Assembly: GCF_015352445.1 (NCBI RefSeq)
Contig: NZ_JADKPO010000014.1
Span: forward strand, 1-64,000
Direction of reading: 5' to 3'
Length of the DNA: 64,000 nucleotides
Origin: Nocardioides agariphilus
GTDB lineage: Bacteria; Actinomycetota; Actinomycetes; Propionibacteriales; Nocardioidaceae
Part shown: positions 25,194 through 33,988 of the stretch, in pieces
Position numbering within the stretch: the first letter of the stretch is position 1
Layout of the letters: every line of letters begins with the position of its first letter
Position numbers and translations under genes: made by a program
The notes under the pieces: generated by a model
Told to the model about the DNA's origin: nothing
Database searches by the model: none
The model's input: the letters and a program-made list of their open reading frames with translations, nothing else

Positions 25194-25505
25194 GGAGGGC
25201 CGTCGGGCCCGTCTCGAAACCCAGCAACTGGCAGGCACTCCACTCGCCGGGTTTCGAGACAGGCGCTAGCGCGCCTTCCTCAACCAGCGGCGGATTCCCT
25301 ACGCCAGCGCGCCTTCCTCAACCAGCGGCGGACTCCCTACTCGCCGGGTTTCGAGACAGGCGCTAGCGCGCCTTCCTCAACCAGCGGCGGGTTCCCTACG
25401 CCAGCGCGCCTTCCTCAACCAGCGGCGGCTTCCCTACGCCAGCGCGCCTTCCTCAACCAGCGGCGGCTTCCCTACGCCAGCGCGCCTTCCTCAACCAGCG
25501 GCGGA
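25184..25505. repeat. Family A repeat array between pheA and the glyoxalase-fold gene
   Basis: One left arm (25184-25225, CGCTGGTTGAGGAGGGCC... TCTCGAAACCCAGC) followed by six right arms ending TTCCTCAACCAGCG. Two are full (25249-25293 and 25346-25390) and four are shortened copies joined by CCCTACGCCAGCGCG at roughly 38-bp spacing. Both ends run into flanking coding sequence: the left arm carries the pheA stop, the last right arm the stop of the convergent gene. There is no gene in the interval. Confidence 0.93.
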
Positions 25506-26267
25506 CTCGATCAGGCAGAACAGGGCACCGTGGGGGTCGGTGAGGGTGGCCATCCGGCCGGTGGCCTCGAGGTCGTAGGCGGGCACGATGAGCTTGGCGC
25601 CGAGGGCCTCGGCCTGGGCGACGGACTCCTCGACGTCGACGACGTTGAAGTAGACGTTCCAGTGGGGTGGTGCCTCCTCCAGGGGCGGCGCCACGCCGGC
25701 GATCTGGCGGCCAGCAGCCGCGAACGTCGTGTAGGTCGGCACGCTCGCCCACGGCACCGGGTGCGTGTCGGAACTCAGCCCGAGTACGTCGGAGTAGAAC
25801 TGCGTGGCGCGTCCGACGTCGGGGGTGAGCAGCTCGTTCCAGATCGGGGTGCCGGGCTCGTTGGCACGTACGGTCCGCACGGACCTCGGCTGCCACAGCG
25901 AGACCCGGGCTCCGGTGGGGTCCTGGATGCGTGCGGTGCGGCCGTAGTCGAAGAAGTCGAACGGCTCGGCCTCGACCACACCTCCGGCCGGCCCGACCCT
26001 CGCAGCCACCGCGTCGACGTCGTCGGCCGCGAGGAAGACGTTCCAGAACGCGGGGTGACCCTCGAGCTCGGGCAGCTGGAAGGTGATGCCGGCAACGGCG
26101 TCGCCCTGGAGGTTGCCGACGATGTAGACGTGGCCGTCGTCGAGCGGGTTCTCGACCATCTGCCAACCGAACAGCGCGCCGTAGAAGTCCGCGGCCCCGC
26201 GCTGGTCGGGCGTCATCAGCTCGACCCAGTTGGGCGTTCCTTGGGCGTAGTCATCGAAGACGGGCAT
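25491..26267 (-). CDS. Tandem VOC (glyoxalase-fold) protein
   Basis: 258 aa with two glyoxalase/bleomycin-resistance modules: residues about 10-125 (GTPNWVELMTPDQRGAADFY, ... VSLWQP) and about 135-255 (GTPIWNELLTPDVGRATQFY, ...LTDPHGALFCLIE). Each has the W-x-E-L start and a late Glu or Gln ligand of the CFP-30B/glyoxalase-like antibiotic-inducible group. Substrate unknown. The start ATG 26267 follows GGGAG. The stop TGA and the last two residues (Ala-Gly) come from the terminal unit of the family A array. Confidence 0.88.
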   Translation of the reverse strand: MPVFDDYAQGTPNWVELMTPDQRGAADFYGALFGWQMVENPLDDGHVYIVGNLQGDAVAGITFQLPELEGHPAFWNVFLAADDVDAVAARVGPAGGVVEAEPFDFFDYGRTARIQDPTGARVSLWQPRSVRTVRANEPGTPIWNELLTPDVGRATQFYSDVLGLSSDTHPVPWASVPTYTTFAAAGRQIAGVAPPLEEAPPHWNVYFNVVDVEESVAQAEALGAKLIVPAYDLEATGRMATLTDPHGALFCLIESAAG

Positions 26268-26374
26268 GCCGTGACTCCCTCCCCGCGCTTCTCTCCCCTC
26301 AGGAAACACCCGGGCAGGCGCTGATACAACGGGTCTGTGCGGGGGGTCTGTTGACGTCTCGGTAGGTTCGGGCC

Positions 26375-26965
26375 GTGGACCTGGTCGCGCTTGCCGTCGC
26401 GTTCGGGACCGTCTTCCTCGTCGAGCTCCCCGACAAGACGCTGCTGGCCACCTTGGTGCTCGCCACGCGATACCGGCCGCTGTTCGTGTGGATCGGCGTG
26501 AGCCTGGCCTTCGCCGTGCAGACCACGGTGGCGGTCCTGCTCGGACATGCTGCCTCGTTCCTGCCCGACGGTCTGGTGCGCGGCGTGGCGGCCGCGATGT
26601 TCCTGATCGGTGCGGTGGTCCTCTTCCGCGAGGGCCGGTCACACCATCAGTCGTCAGGCGAGGAGTTCGTCGCCAACGCGCGCGACGTACGCGGCCTGCG
26701 CCAGGTGCTCGCCTGCTTCCTGGTGATCTTCGCCGCCGAGTGGGGCGACCTGAGCCAGCTGCTCACCATCACCCTGGTCACCCGCTACGACGCACCCGTC
26801 TCGGTGTTCATCGGCGCACTGCTGGCGTTGCTGGTCGTGAGCGGCCTCGCGGTCGTCGTCGGGCGCCAGCTGCTGCGCTGGCTGCCGCTGCACGCGCTGC
26901 ACTACGCCGGCGCTGCGGTCTGCCTGGTTCTCGGGCTGCTGACGGTGTACGAACTCGTCGCCTGA
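26375..26965 (+). CDS. GDT1/TMEM165 (UPF0016) family cation transporter
   Basis: 196 aa, six membrane helices in two similar halves. The family's paired E-x-G-D-(K/R) motifs appear as VELPDKTLLATLVLA (helix 1) and AAEWGDLSQLLTITL (helix 4). Gly is Pro in the first, and the second has Leu in place of Lys/Arg. Family members transport Mn2+ or Ca2+, usually for export. The linker HHQSSGEEFVANARDVRGL is cytoplasmic. The start is leaderless: TAGGTT at 26363-26368, six bases, GTG 26375. No yybP-type manganese riboswitch is visible upstream. Confidence 0.9.
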   Translation: MDLVALAVAFGTVFLVELPDKTLLATLVLATRYRPLFVWIGVSLAFAVQTTVAVLLGHAASFLPDGLVRGVAAAMFLIGAVVLFREGRSHHQSSGEEFVANARDVRGLRQVLACFLVIFAAEWGDLSQLLTITLVTRYDAPVSVFIGALLALLVVSGLAVVVGRQLLRWLPLHALHYAGAAVCLVLGLLTVYELVA

Positions 26966-26990
26966 CGACGCTGTCTCATAGAGTCGCGGC

Positions 26991-28223
26991 ATGACCGATG
27001 AGCACACGCCCCCGCTGGGAGCCGACTCCGAGGTCGGGACCCTCCAGACCGTGATGCTGCACCGGCCGGGCCTGGAGCTGAAGCGACTGACCCCGCGCAA
27101 CAACGACCGCCTGCTCTTCGACGGGATTCCGTGGGTGTCTCGGGCACAAGACGAGCACGACGCGTTCGCCGAGGCGCTGCGCGGTCGCGGCGTCGAGGTG
27201 CTCTACCTCACCGACCTGCTGACCGAGACGTTCGCCGACGAGAGCGTGCGGGCCGAGGCGATCGAGACCGCGCTCACCCAGCTGCACATCGGCGACACCA
27301 TGCGCACCTACCTGCGGCCGTTGCTCACCGAGTCCTCCCCCGCTCAGCTGACGACCTACCTGACCGCCGGCATCCGCAACGACGAGGTGCGCGGCGGGTT
27401 CGGGCTGGTGACCTCGCTCATCGACGAGCACGACTTCATCGTCGACCCACTGCCCAACCTGCTGTTCACCCGCGACTCCAGCGTCTGGATCCGCGACCGG
27501 GTGGCCATCACCTCGCTGGCCATGCCCGCTCGCAAGCGCGAGACCCAGCTGACCGAGCTCATCTACACCCGCCACCCGAGGTTCGCCGGCACCGGCACCC
27601 TCCACGGCTGGCGCGACGAGCACGTCGAGGGCGGCGACGTACTCCTCCTGGCTCCCGGCGTGGTCGCCGTGGGCGTCGGCGAACGTACGACGCCGGCCGG
27701 CGTGGAGCAGCTCGCGCGCGAGATCATGCACCAGGGCCTCGTGCACACGGTGCTGGCGGTGCCGATCGCCCAGGAGCGCGCCACCATGCACCTCGACACG
27801 GTGCTGACGATGGTCGACGTCGACAAGATCGTGATGTACCCCAACGTCGCCGGCACCCTGCAGGCCTACACCGTGACGGTCGCCGAGCACGGCGAGACCG
27901 ACTCCGACCTCGTGCTCCACGTGGCCGACGCCGAGCCGTTCCTGGTCGCCGCCGCCAAGGCGATGGCCATCGACACCCTGCACCAGATTGACACCGGCCT
28001 CGACCCGGTCACCGCCGAGCGCGAGCAGTGGGACGACGGCAACAACACCCTCGCCATCGCCCCACGCGTCGCGGTCGCCTACGAACGCAACGACGAGACC
28101 AACTCCCGTCTCGAGGACGCCGGCATCGAGGTCGTCCGCATCGTCGGCTCCGAGCTCGGCTCCGGCCGCGGGGGCCCGCGCTGCATGAGCTGCCCCATCA
28201 GCCGCGCCGACCTCCCGGGCTAG
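26991..28223 (+). CDS. arcA: Arginine deiminase
   Basis: 410 aa. Hydrolyses arginine to citrulline and ammonia. [17 protein letters not shown], the FTRDSSVWI motif, HVEGGDVL, and the C-terminal catalytic cysteine in RCMSCPISR (first Cys, about residue 398) are all present, and length and spacing match the family. The start ATG 26991 follows TAGAGT by six bases (leaderless layout). There is no ornithine carbamoyltransferase, carbamate kinase or antiporter in the window, so a complete ADI energy pathway is not encoded here. It lies 26 bp after the GDT1 gene. Confidence 0.97.
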   Translation: MTDEHTPPLGADSEVGTLQTVMLHRPGLELKRLTPRNNDRLLFDGIPWVSRAQDEHDAFAEALRGRGVEVLYLTDLLTETFADESVRAEAIETALTQLHIGDTMRTYLRPLLTESSPAQLTTYLTAGIRNDEVRGGFGLVTSLIDEHDFIVDPLPNLLFTRDSSVWIRDRVAITSLAMPARKRETQLTELIYTRHPRFAGTGTLHGWRDEHVEGGDVLLLAPGVVAVGVGERTTPAGVEQLAREIMHQGLVHTVLAVPIAQERATMHLDTVLTMVDVDKIVMYPNVAGTLQAYTVTVAEHGETDSDLVLHVADAEPFLVAAAKAMAIDTLHQIDTGLDPVTAEREQWDDGNNTLAIAPRVAVAYERNDETNSRLEDAGIEVVRIVGSELGSGRGGPRCMSCPISRADLPG

Positions 28224-28250
28224 GCGGACCAGGCAGCGCGCGGCAAGCGG

Positions 28251-29306
28251 TCAAGCACTGGCATGCACTCGCTCACACGCACCGCTAGCTGCCTCGCACC
28301 GCACCACCGCGAGATACGTCGGGGGGCCGGCGTCCGGCGTACTCACGCGCGCCGCGACCACGTGGCCGTCGTCCTCCCAGCCGAGCGCCTGCCAGTCGGG
28401 CGCGGGCGGGAGTGCGAGCGGTACGGTCGCGCCGGTGACCGGCACCGAGACCTCGAGTCGACTCGTCTGTGTCGAGCGGCTCGAGACGCGGTCGACGACG
28501 CGCCTCCCGTCCGCCGACCAGATCGCCGTGGCCCTGGTCCAGCCGACCTCGGTGACCACGCCAGCCGCGTCGACCCTCCCGAAGCTGACCCGCGCTCCGG
28601 GATCCGCGGCCAGCACGTAGCTCACGCCCAGCGGCCACGGGTCGAAGCCGGAGTACGACGACGCCCGCACCTTCACCGGCAGGAGCGCGTCCCCGGCACG
28701 CCAGATCGACAGGTTGCCGGCCGGGCCGCCCGAGAGGCCGACGCGACCGTCGTTGGTGACGCCGGTGATCATCAGCAGGCCGCCCTGGTCGCAGCACGTC
28801 ACATCGCCATCGAGGCCGGTCGTGCCGAGCACGGTCCGCGAGGGCACGTCGAAGACGACGAGCTCCCAGTGGTAACGCGAGGTCGTGTCGTCGACCTTGG
28901 TCACGGTCGCATCGACGCGCCAGGCGGCCGTACCTCCGTCGGCTGAGAGCACCGGCACCAGGTAGGCGGTCGCGTCGTCGATCAACGGCTCGAGACGCCC
29001 GCCGTCGACCAGCCACCAACGACTGTGCTGCTCGTCAACGCTGCCGACCAGGGTGGTGCCACCGCGATGCACGAGCCGGTCGGCGTCAGTGCTGATCGAG
29101 AAGCCGTCCACGTGCAGGACTCCGTCGCTCAGCAACGCAAAGGAGGTCGGCCGGCCGGTGGGCAGGTCCTCGACCGAGCTCGGTGTCGCGACCGGCTGCT
29201 GGGGGGTGGCGCGGTCGGGCGGACCCGCCTCCCCGCACCCTGTCAGCATCGTCGACACCAGCAGCGCCGCCGACGCTGCGACCATCCCGAGTCCCCGTGT
29301 CCCCAT
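28251..29306 (-). CDS. Lipoprotein with beta-propeller-like repeats
   Basis: 351 aa. The signal sequence and lipobox are clear (AASAALLVSTMLTGC, lipidated Cys about residue 24), so the protein is membrane-attached and extracellular. The rest alternates strands and D/G-rich turns (WWLVDGGRLEPLIDD, AAWRVDATVTKVDD, VVFDVPSRTVLGTTGLDG, IWRAGDALLP, ...AIWSADGRRVVDRV), suggesting a WD40/TolB-like propeller. Two adjacent cysteines (TCCDQGG) and two near the C-terminus may form disulfides. No family name can be assigned. The upstream 213 bp contain a terminator for the next gene and no other coding sequence. Confidence 0.75.
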   Translation of the reverse strand: MGTRGLGMVAASAALLVSTMLTGCGEAGPPDRATPQQPVATPSSVEDLPTGRPTSFALLSDGVLHVDGFSISTDADRLVHRGGTTLVGSVDEQHSRWWLVDGGRLEPLIDDATAYLVPVLSADGGTAAWRVDATVTKVDDTTSRYHWELVVFDVPSRTVLGTTGLDGDVTCCDQGGLLMITGVTNDGRVGLSGGPAGNLSIWRAGDALLPVKVRASSYSGFDPWPLGVSYVLAADPGARVSFGRVDAAGVVTEVGWTRATAIWSADGRRVVDRVSSRSTQTSRLEVSVPVTGATVPLALPPAPDWQALGWEDDGHVVAARVSTPDAGPPTYLAVVRCEAASGACERVHASA

Positions 29307-29367
29307 GCCGCTGGGACGCCCGGATCGTCCCGGAGGTTGTCAGCGAGCCGGCGGTCGACAAGGAAGA

Positions 29368-29407
29368 ACCCGGCCGTTGTCGACGGGGGATGCGACAACG
29401 ACCGGGT
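29368..29407 (-). terminator. Terminator hairpin downstream of the DUF5926 gene
   Basis: 15-bp arms (29368-29382 with 29393-29407) with one mismatch and a 10-base loop, in the gap between two leftward genes. Expected to end the transcript of 29520-30482. Confidence 0.7.
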
Positions 29408-29519
29408 CGAGAACGACGCTAACCGATCGTCACCATTGACACAAAGCATCCACGCGAGATCAACACGACTTCTCCGCGGCCACGATGACGAGAGTCACAT
29501 CGTCGGCGGGTGAGAGCGC

Positions 29520-30482
29520 TCAGTTGCGCAGCGTGACCTGTCGGTTGGCCAGGCCGGCGCGGGCCGAGCGCTCCTCGCTGGTCAGCGCCGAGCCGTCGGC
29601 CAGGGCCTCTCCCAGTGCGGTCGCGAACGCGTCGGCCGCCTCCTCGAGAGCCTCCGCACCCGTGCCGACAGGGAGGTCCCAGACCGGCACCAGCAGACCG
29701 TGGGCGCGGAACATCCCGACCAGCCGCGACTCCTCAGCGATCTTGTCGCGACCCGCGGCGTGCAACCGCGCCAGGGCGTCGAGCAACTCGCCCTCCGGCT
29801 GCGGCATCACCCAGCGCAGGTGCTCCTTGGTGCCGACGTTGGTCCAGTACGCCGCCTCGACGCTGGTCAGCCTCGCCGTGGGCGAGGCGGCCGCGTTGGC
29901 CTGCTCGAGGGCGGCAGCCGTCGCGGCGTCCTCCTCGGCGTCGGCCACCCAGAAGCCGAAGCCGTCGTGCACGGTGATCTCGAGCTTGTCGTTGGTGACC
30001 AGGTCCTGCAGACGCGGGCCGAGGCCGGGCGGGTCGGTGAGGCCGACGATGCCGGCACCCCTGCCCTCCTCGGCGGCGCCGAGAGCGTTGATCAGCACGG
30101 CGGCCAGGTCCCGGGACGGGTCGCCGAAGCTGTGCTGCACCTGGAGACCGAGCCAGACCTCAGCTGAGTCACGCACCATCGCCGGCGCCGCCATCGGCAG
30201 CAGCGTGCACAAGGTGACCTCGCGCGTGGTGTCCTCGACCCTCAGCGGGGCGGTGGCGGACGGGACCAGCTCCCGCAGCGCCACGAGATCGCACTCCCAC
30301 GGCAGACCCTCGAACGGCCGAGCGACGTACACCGCGGCACCGTCTTGGGACCCGTGGCAGTTCTTGTAGCGACGGCCGGACCCGCACGGGCACGGCTGGC
30401 GCGGCCCGACCTCACCCTCGTGACGGGTGGCGCTCTGCTCGCGCTGCCCAGCGCGTTGTCTGGTCCGGGACTTCTTGGCCAT
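29520..30482 (-). CDS. DUF5926 protein with SEC-C zinc motif
   Basis: 320 aa. After a basic N-terminus (MAKKSRTRQRAGQREQ) comes the SEC-C motif PCPCGSGRRYKNCHG, a C-x-C-x(8)-C-H zinc site known from the SecA tail. The remainder (YVARPFEGLPWECDLVALRE, ...LVTNDKLEITVHDGFGFWV, HLRWVMPQPEGELLDALARL) matches the actinobacterial DUF5926 family, of unknown role. The start is leaderless: TAGGGT (30490-30495, reverse strand), seven bases, ATG 30482. It may be co-oriented but not co-transcribed with the glycerophosphodiesterase gene upstream. Confidence 0.88.
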   Translation of the reverse strand: MAKKSRTRQRAGQREQSATRHEGEVGPRQPCPCGSGRRYKNCHGSQDGAAVYVARPFEGLPWECDLVALRELVPSATAPLRVEDTTREVTLCTLLPMAAPAMVRDSAEVWLGLQVQHSFGDPSRDLAAVLINALGAAEEGRGAGIVGLTDPPGLGPRLQDLVTNDKLEITVHDGFGFWVADAEEDAATAAALEQANAAASPTARLTSVEAAYWTNVGTKEHLRWVMPQPEGELLDALARLHAAGRDKIAEESRLVGMFRAHGLLVPVWDLPVGTGAEALEEAADAFATALGEALADGSALTSEERSARAGLANRQVTLRN

Positions 30483-30519
30483 GGCGGCGACCCTATCGAC
30501 CGGCCCCCGCCCCGATTCG

Positions 30520-31374
30520 TCAGCGGTCGGCCGGGTCCGCGCCGCGACGCCTGCTCTGACGAATCGGCGGTGGGAGGGGCCAGACGTTGTCGAGCAGGTC
30601 GAGCACGAACCTCGGACGGTCGGTGATCACGGCCTTCACGCCGAGGGCGAGACAGGTACGCAGGTCCTCCTCCTGGTTGACCGTCCAGACGTGGATGTCG
30701 CGGCCGGAGTCGGCAAGACGGCGGGCGAACGTCGGGTGCTTGCGCAAGGTGGCGATGCCCGGGCCGACGATCCAGTCGTCGTCGACCAGGGGACGCAGCA
30801 CCGGCCAGTGGCGGGCATGCTCCAGGAGCATCACGAGCGGCAGGTCAGGCGCCAGGCGCTGCACGCGCTGGAGCGCGACGTAGGAGAAGCTCATCACCCG
30901 CACGGGCGCGTCGGCCTCGTGCCAGCCGAACTCCGCGAGCATCTCGACCAGCTTGCGTTCGACCAGCCCGGCGTACCTGGTCGGGTGCTTGGTCTCGATG
31001 GCCAGCTCGACGCGATGCTCGTAGGCCGCCACGGTCTCGAGCAGTCGCCGCAAGGTGAGCACGCCATCACGGTCGGGGTCGCGGTCGGGCGCCTCGTCGT
31101 CCAGGTCTGCCCACGGGTTCTTCCACGAGGCGAAGTCGAGCTGGCTGAGGTCGGCCAGCTCCATCGAGGACACCACGCCCTTGGTGCTCGCCGTACGCCG
31201 CAGGTCGCGGTCGTGGACGCACACCAGGTGGCCGTCGGCGGTCAGCCGGACGTCGCACTCCAGTGCTTCGGCACCTTGGTCCAGCGCCTTGAGGTAGGCA
31301 CCCAGGGTGTGCTCGGCGCTCTCGTGGCTGGCACCCCGGTGAGCGACGACCTGGGGCCGCACGGCCGACTCCAT
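30520..31374 (-). CDS. Glycerophosphodiester phosphodiesterase
   Basis: 284 aa. Splits glycerophosphodiesters into glycerol-3-phosphate and an alcohol. The GDPD signature is complete: VAHRGASHESAEHTLGAY (catalytic His and Arg), EALECDVRLTADGHLVCVHD (metal-binding Glu and Asp, second His), ELAIETKHP, and VWTVNQEEDL near the end. There is no signal peptide, so the enzyme is cytosolic. The start ATG 31374 is the family's usual position, 20 residues before the metal site. It is divergent from the MmcQ gene with a 27-bp gap. Confidence 0.95.
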   Translation of the reverse strand: MESAVRPQVVAHRGASHESAEHTLGAYLKALDQGAEALECDVRLTADGHLVCVHDRDLRRTASTKGVVSSMELADLSQLDFASWKNPWADLDDEAPDRDPDRDGVLTLRRLLETVAAYEHRVELAIETKHPTRYAGLVERKLVEMLAEFGWHEADAPVRVMSFSYVALQRVQRLAPDLPLVMLLEHARHWPVLRPLVDDDWIVGPGIATLRKHPTFARRLADSGRDIHVWTVNQEEDLRTCLALGVKAVITDRPRFVLDLLDNVWPLPPPIRQSRRRGADPADR

Positions 31375-31401
31375 GGGCAGCCATTCTGGCAGGCTGGACC
31401 C

Positions 31402-31797
31402 GTGGCCCGTGGCAACCCTCGGCGCGACCGGCCGGAGGTCCCCGCTCACCTCGTGCGGCGGATCGGCCGGGTCCTCGACGCCCTCCCCCAGTGCCGGCAG
31501 GAGCCGGCCTGGGTCGGCATCCACTGGCAGGTGGCGGGGAACACGGTCGCGCACGTCTTCGGCGGCGAGGACCAGCTGTTCCGGGTGGTGTTCCGGGCCG
31601 AGCCCGACGAGGTGATGGCCCTGCAGCACCTGGGGCCGCCGTACTTCCGGGCCGGCTGGGGACGCAACGTGGTCGGCATGCTCCTCGACGCGCACACCGA
31701 CTGGGAGGAGCTCGGCGAGCTGCTCACCGACTCCTACTGCGTGCAGGCCCCTCGCGACCTGGCCGAGCAGGTGTCGCGGCCGTCGGCTCCGGCGTAG
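31402..31797 (+). CDS. MmcQ/YjbR family protein
   Basis: 131 aa. VRRIGRVLDALPQCRQEPAW, HVFGGEDQLFRVVFRA, EVMALQHLGPPYFRAGWGRN and WEELGELLTDSYCVQAPRDL match the MmcQ/YjbR (CyaY-like) double-wing fold, which is presumed to bind DNA or ligands. The role is unproven in any species. GTG 31402 was chosen because it directly precedes conserved sequence. The 178 bp after it up to the next gene contain nothing recognisable. Confidence 0.85.
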   Translation: MARGNPRRDRPEVPAHLVRRIGRVLDALPQCRQEPAWVGIHWQVAGNTVAHVFGGEDQLFRVVFRAEPDEVMALQHLGPPYFRAGWGRNVVGMLLDAHTDWEELGELLTDSYCVQAPRDLAEQVSRPSAPA

Positions 31798-31975
31798 TCT
31801 TCCGGCACGGCCAGGGCAGCCGGCCGCCTGCACCCGGGAGACCGGGCTCGGTGAATGCCCGTGACGAGTACCACGACTGCCTGTGACACGCCTGCACACC
31901 TGGGGCGGACCACGCAGCAACGCAGGCACCTGCACCTGTCCATCGAGGACCCGTCCGCCCGGGAAGCAGAGCAGC

Positions 31976-32992
31976 ATGTCGACAGACCTCAAGGCGCCGT
32001 ACAAGGACCAGGCCAGGAGGCTTCGCGCCGACCTCGTCGACCGCGGCGTCGACCTCACCCACTCCGAGGCTCTCGAGCTGGTCGCACACCAGCATGGCGC
32101 CCGCGACTGGAACACCTTGGCAGCCCGACCCGCCCAGCCCGGCGGCGACTTCGGCCCGGTGATCCCCGTACTCCGGATCTTCGAGGTGGCCAAGGCCCGC
32201 GAGTTCTACTCCGAGTTCCTCGGCTTCAGCGTCGACTGGGAGCACACCTTCGACGACCACTCACCGGTCTACCTCCAGGCCAGCCGCGACGGCGCCGTGC
32301 TGCACCTCAGCGAGCACCACGGCGATGCCAGCCCCGGCGCGACCGTGCGGATCCTCGTCAGCGACGTGAAGAGGTTGCACAGGGAGCTACACGAGCGCGA
32401 GTACTCCTACGCCAGCCCCGGCATCGAGACCATGCCGTGGGGCCTGGAGGTCGCGGTCATCGACCCGTTCGCCAACCGGCTGGTCTTCCACCAGCTCGTC
32501 GAGGACGACATCCCGACCGAGGGCGGTGGCACCGCAGCAGGGCCGATCGAGCATGCGTACGTCGTGGCGTGCGCGCCCGAGCGTGCGTTCGAGGTGTTCA
32601 CCCGCGAGATCGGGAGCTGGTGGCACCCGGCCTACGCACCACCCGGTCTGAGCGACGTCGCGATCGAGCCGCGGGTCGGCGGCGAGTGCGTGATGCGGAT
32701 CGCCGACGGGTCGGCGTACCGCTGGGGCACCGTGACCGCCTACGAGCCGCGGCAGCGCCTCGCGATGGACTTCACGCTCGCCCAGGATCCCGACCACCCG
32801 AGCACCCTCGATGTGCGGTTCGAGCAGCTGGGCGACGGCACGATCGTGCACTTCAGCCACGGTGGCTGGACCGCTGGCAACGTCGCGGGGAGGGCCCGGT
32901 TCAGCGAGTGGCACATCCTGCTGGACCGCTTCGCGGCGCTGGCCGAGGGTCGGCCGCTGCCGCCCGGGAAGCCCGAGGACGAGCCGACATGA
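31976..32992 (+). CDS. Three-domain fusion: glyoxalase-related N-terminus, VOC domain, SRPBCC (AHSA1) domain
   Basis: 338 aa. Residues 1-50 (LKAPYKDQARRLRADLVDRG, SEALELVAHQHGARDWNTLA) form the small helical domain that precedes VOC domains in a glyoxalase-superfamily group. Residues about 60-175 are a VOC module (IPVLRIFEVAKAREFYSEFL, FLGFSVDWEH, ...AVIDPFANRLVFHQ). Residues about 190-330 are an SRPBCC/AHSA1 lipid-binding fold (HAYVVACAPERAFEVFTREI, SWWHPAYAPP, ...FSEWHILLDRFAALAEG). Such fusions suggest a small-molecule binding or resistance role; the ligand is unknown. The stop overlaps the next start (ATGA). Confidence 0.85.
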   Translation: MSTDLKAPYKDQARRLRADLVDRGVDLTHSEALELVAHQHGARDWNTLAARPAQPGGDFGPVIPVLRIFEVAKAREFYSEFLGFSVDWEHTFDDHSPVYLQASRDGAVLHLSEHHGDASPGATVRILVSDVKRLHRELHEREYSYASPGIETMPWGLEVAVIDPFANRLVFHQLVEDDIPTEGGGTAAGPIEHAYVVACAPERAFEVFTREIGSWWHPAYAPPGLSDVAIEPRVGGECVMRIADGSAYRWGTVTAYEPRQRLAMDFTLAQDPDHPSTLDVRFEQLGDGTIVHFSHGGWTAGNVAGRARFSEWHILLDRFAALAEGRPLPPGKPEDEPT

Positions 32993-33966
32993 CCGACACC
33001 CTCGTCGACAGAGAGCTCACCTTGCGGCGAGCCGTACCGGCCGACGCCCGCGACATCAGCGAGGTCTACTCCGAGGCGGACACGCGTCACTGGATGCTCT
33101 GGGACGGCGACCTTCCCGGCGAGGCCGAGGCGCTGGCCAACATCGAACGGTCGGAGGGTGCCTGGGCCGACGGCTGGGGCGGGGTGTTCCGCGTCGTCGT
33201 CGACGGGCACGTGGTGGGTGGCGCGATGCTGCGGTTCGCCGACCCTGGCGTCGGCGAGGCGGCGTACTTCCTGCGCCAGTCCGTCCGCGGGCGCGGCCTG
33301 GCGACCCGTGCCCTCCTCCTCGTGGCCGACTGGGGCTTCCGCGAGCACGGGCTGATGCGGGTCTTCGCCCGCGTCGACCCCCAGAACACCGCGTCCGTGG
33401 GCGTCGTCGAGCGCGCCGGGTTCACCTGCGAGGGGCGGGAGCGGCAGTCGGCCCGCTACCCGGGCGGGCGCTGGTTCGACTCGCTCGTCTACTCGCTGCT
33501 GCCCGCCGAGCGCGTCGCGATCCGGCCGGCCACCCCGGCCGATGCCGAGTTCCTGACCGACGCGGCGATGGCGGCGACCGAGGACCAGGGCAGGTTCCCC
33601 GCGGAGCTCGACCGCGCCGAGTACCGCGAGGGCTTCCTCGAGTGGACCCGCGAGCAGCTGGGCCCCGGCGTGCCGGACAGTACGACCTCCGTGGTGACGG
33701 CGTACGGCGTCGACGTCGGCCGGCTCCGCGTCGTACGCACCCCAGAGCTCGTCGCTCTCTCCGGTCTCCAGCTGCTGCCGGCCCACCAGGGCAAGGGCAT
33801 CGGCACCCACATCGTCCGCGACCTGATGGCCGAGGCGGCGGCGTCCGGGCGCGGCTTCGGTCTCTCGGTCGAGAAGGACAACCCACGCGCCCTGGCGCTG
33901 TACGAGCGCCTCGGCCTCAGCGTCGTCGGAGACGACGGCGACGAGTGGGTGCTGCGCCTGCCGTGA
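32989..33966 (+). CDS. Double GNAT acetyltransferase
   Basis: 325 aa with two GCN5-related N-acetyltransferase domains. The first, RimJ-like (residues about 8-165), has QSVRGRGLATRALLLVADWG as the acetyl-CoA loop and DPQNTASVGVVERAGFTCEG. The second (about 175-325) has LPAHQGKGIGTHIVRDLMAE and NPRALALYERLGL. Acceptors are unknown. Translationally coupled to the VOC/SRPBCC gene through ATGA. Confidence 0.92.
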   Translation: MTDTLVDRELTLRRAVPADARDISEVYSEADTRHWMLWDGDLPGEAEALANIERSEGAWADGWGGVFRVVVDGHVVGGAMLRFADPGVGEAAYFLRQSVRGRGLATRALLLVADWGFREHGLMRVFARVDPQNTASVGVVERAGFTCEGRERQSARYPGGRWFDSLVYSLLPAERVAIRPATPADAEFLTDAAMAATEDQGRFPAELDRAEYREGFLEWTREQLGPGVPDSTTSVVTAYGVDVGRLRVVRTPELVALSGLQLLPAHQGKGIGTHIVRDLMAEAAASGRGFGLSVEKDNPRALALYERLGLSVVGDDGDEWVLRLP

Positions 33967-33988
33967 GTCCTCACCCGGTGGCTCATCC

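Noticed and set aside
25225-25505. CRISPR-like regular array
   Set aside because: Repeats are palindromic arms of a dispersed element, the 'spacers' are nearly identical and only a few bases, and no cas genes are nearby.
29436-29441. TTGACA promoter on the plus strand
   Set aside because: No -10 box at proper spacing and no plus-strand gene follows; both flanking genes are on the minus strand.
29485-30369. Long plus-strand reading frame opposite the DUF5926 gene
   Set aside because: Shadow frame: Ser/Arg/Ala-rich low-complexity translation with no conserved motif, whereas the minus strand encodes a SEC-C protein.
31798-31975. Possible small gene in the gap before the VOC/SRPBCC gene
   Set aside because: In-frame extensions upstream of ATG 31976 have no ribosome binding site and encode a low-complexity leader; nothing else was seen.
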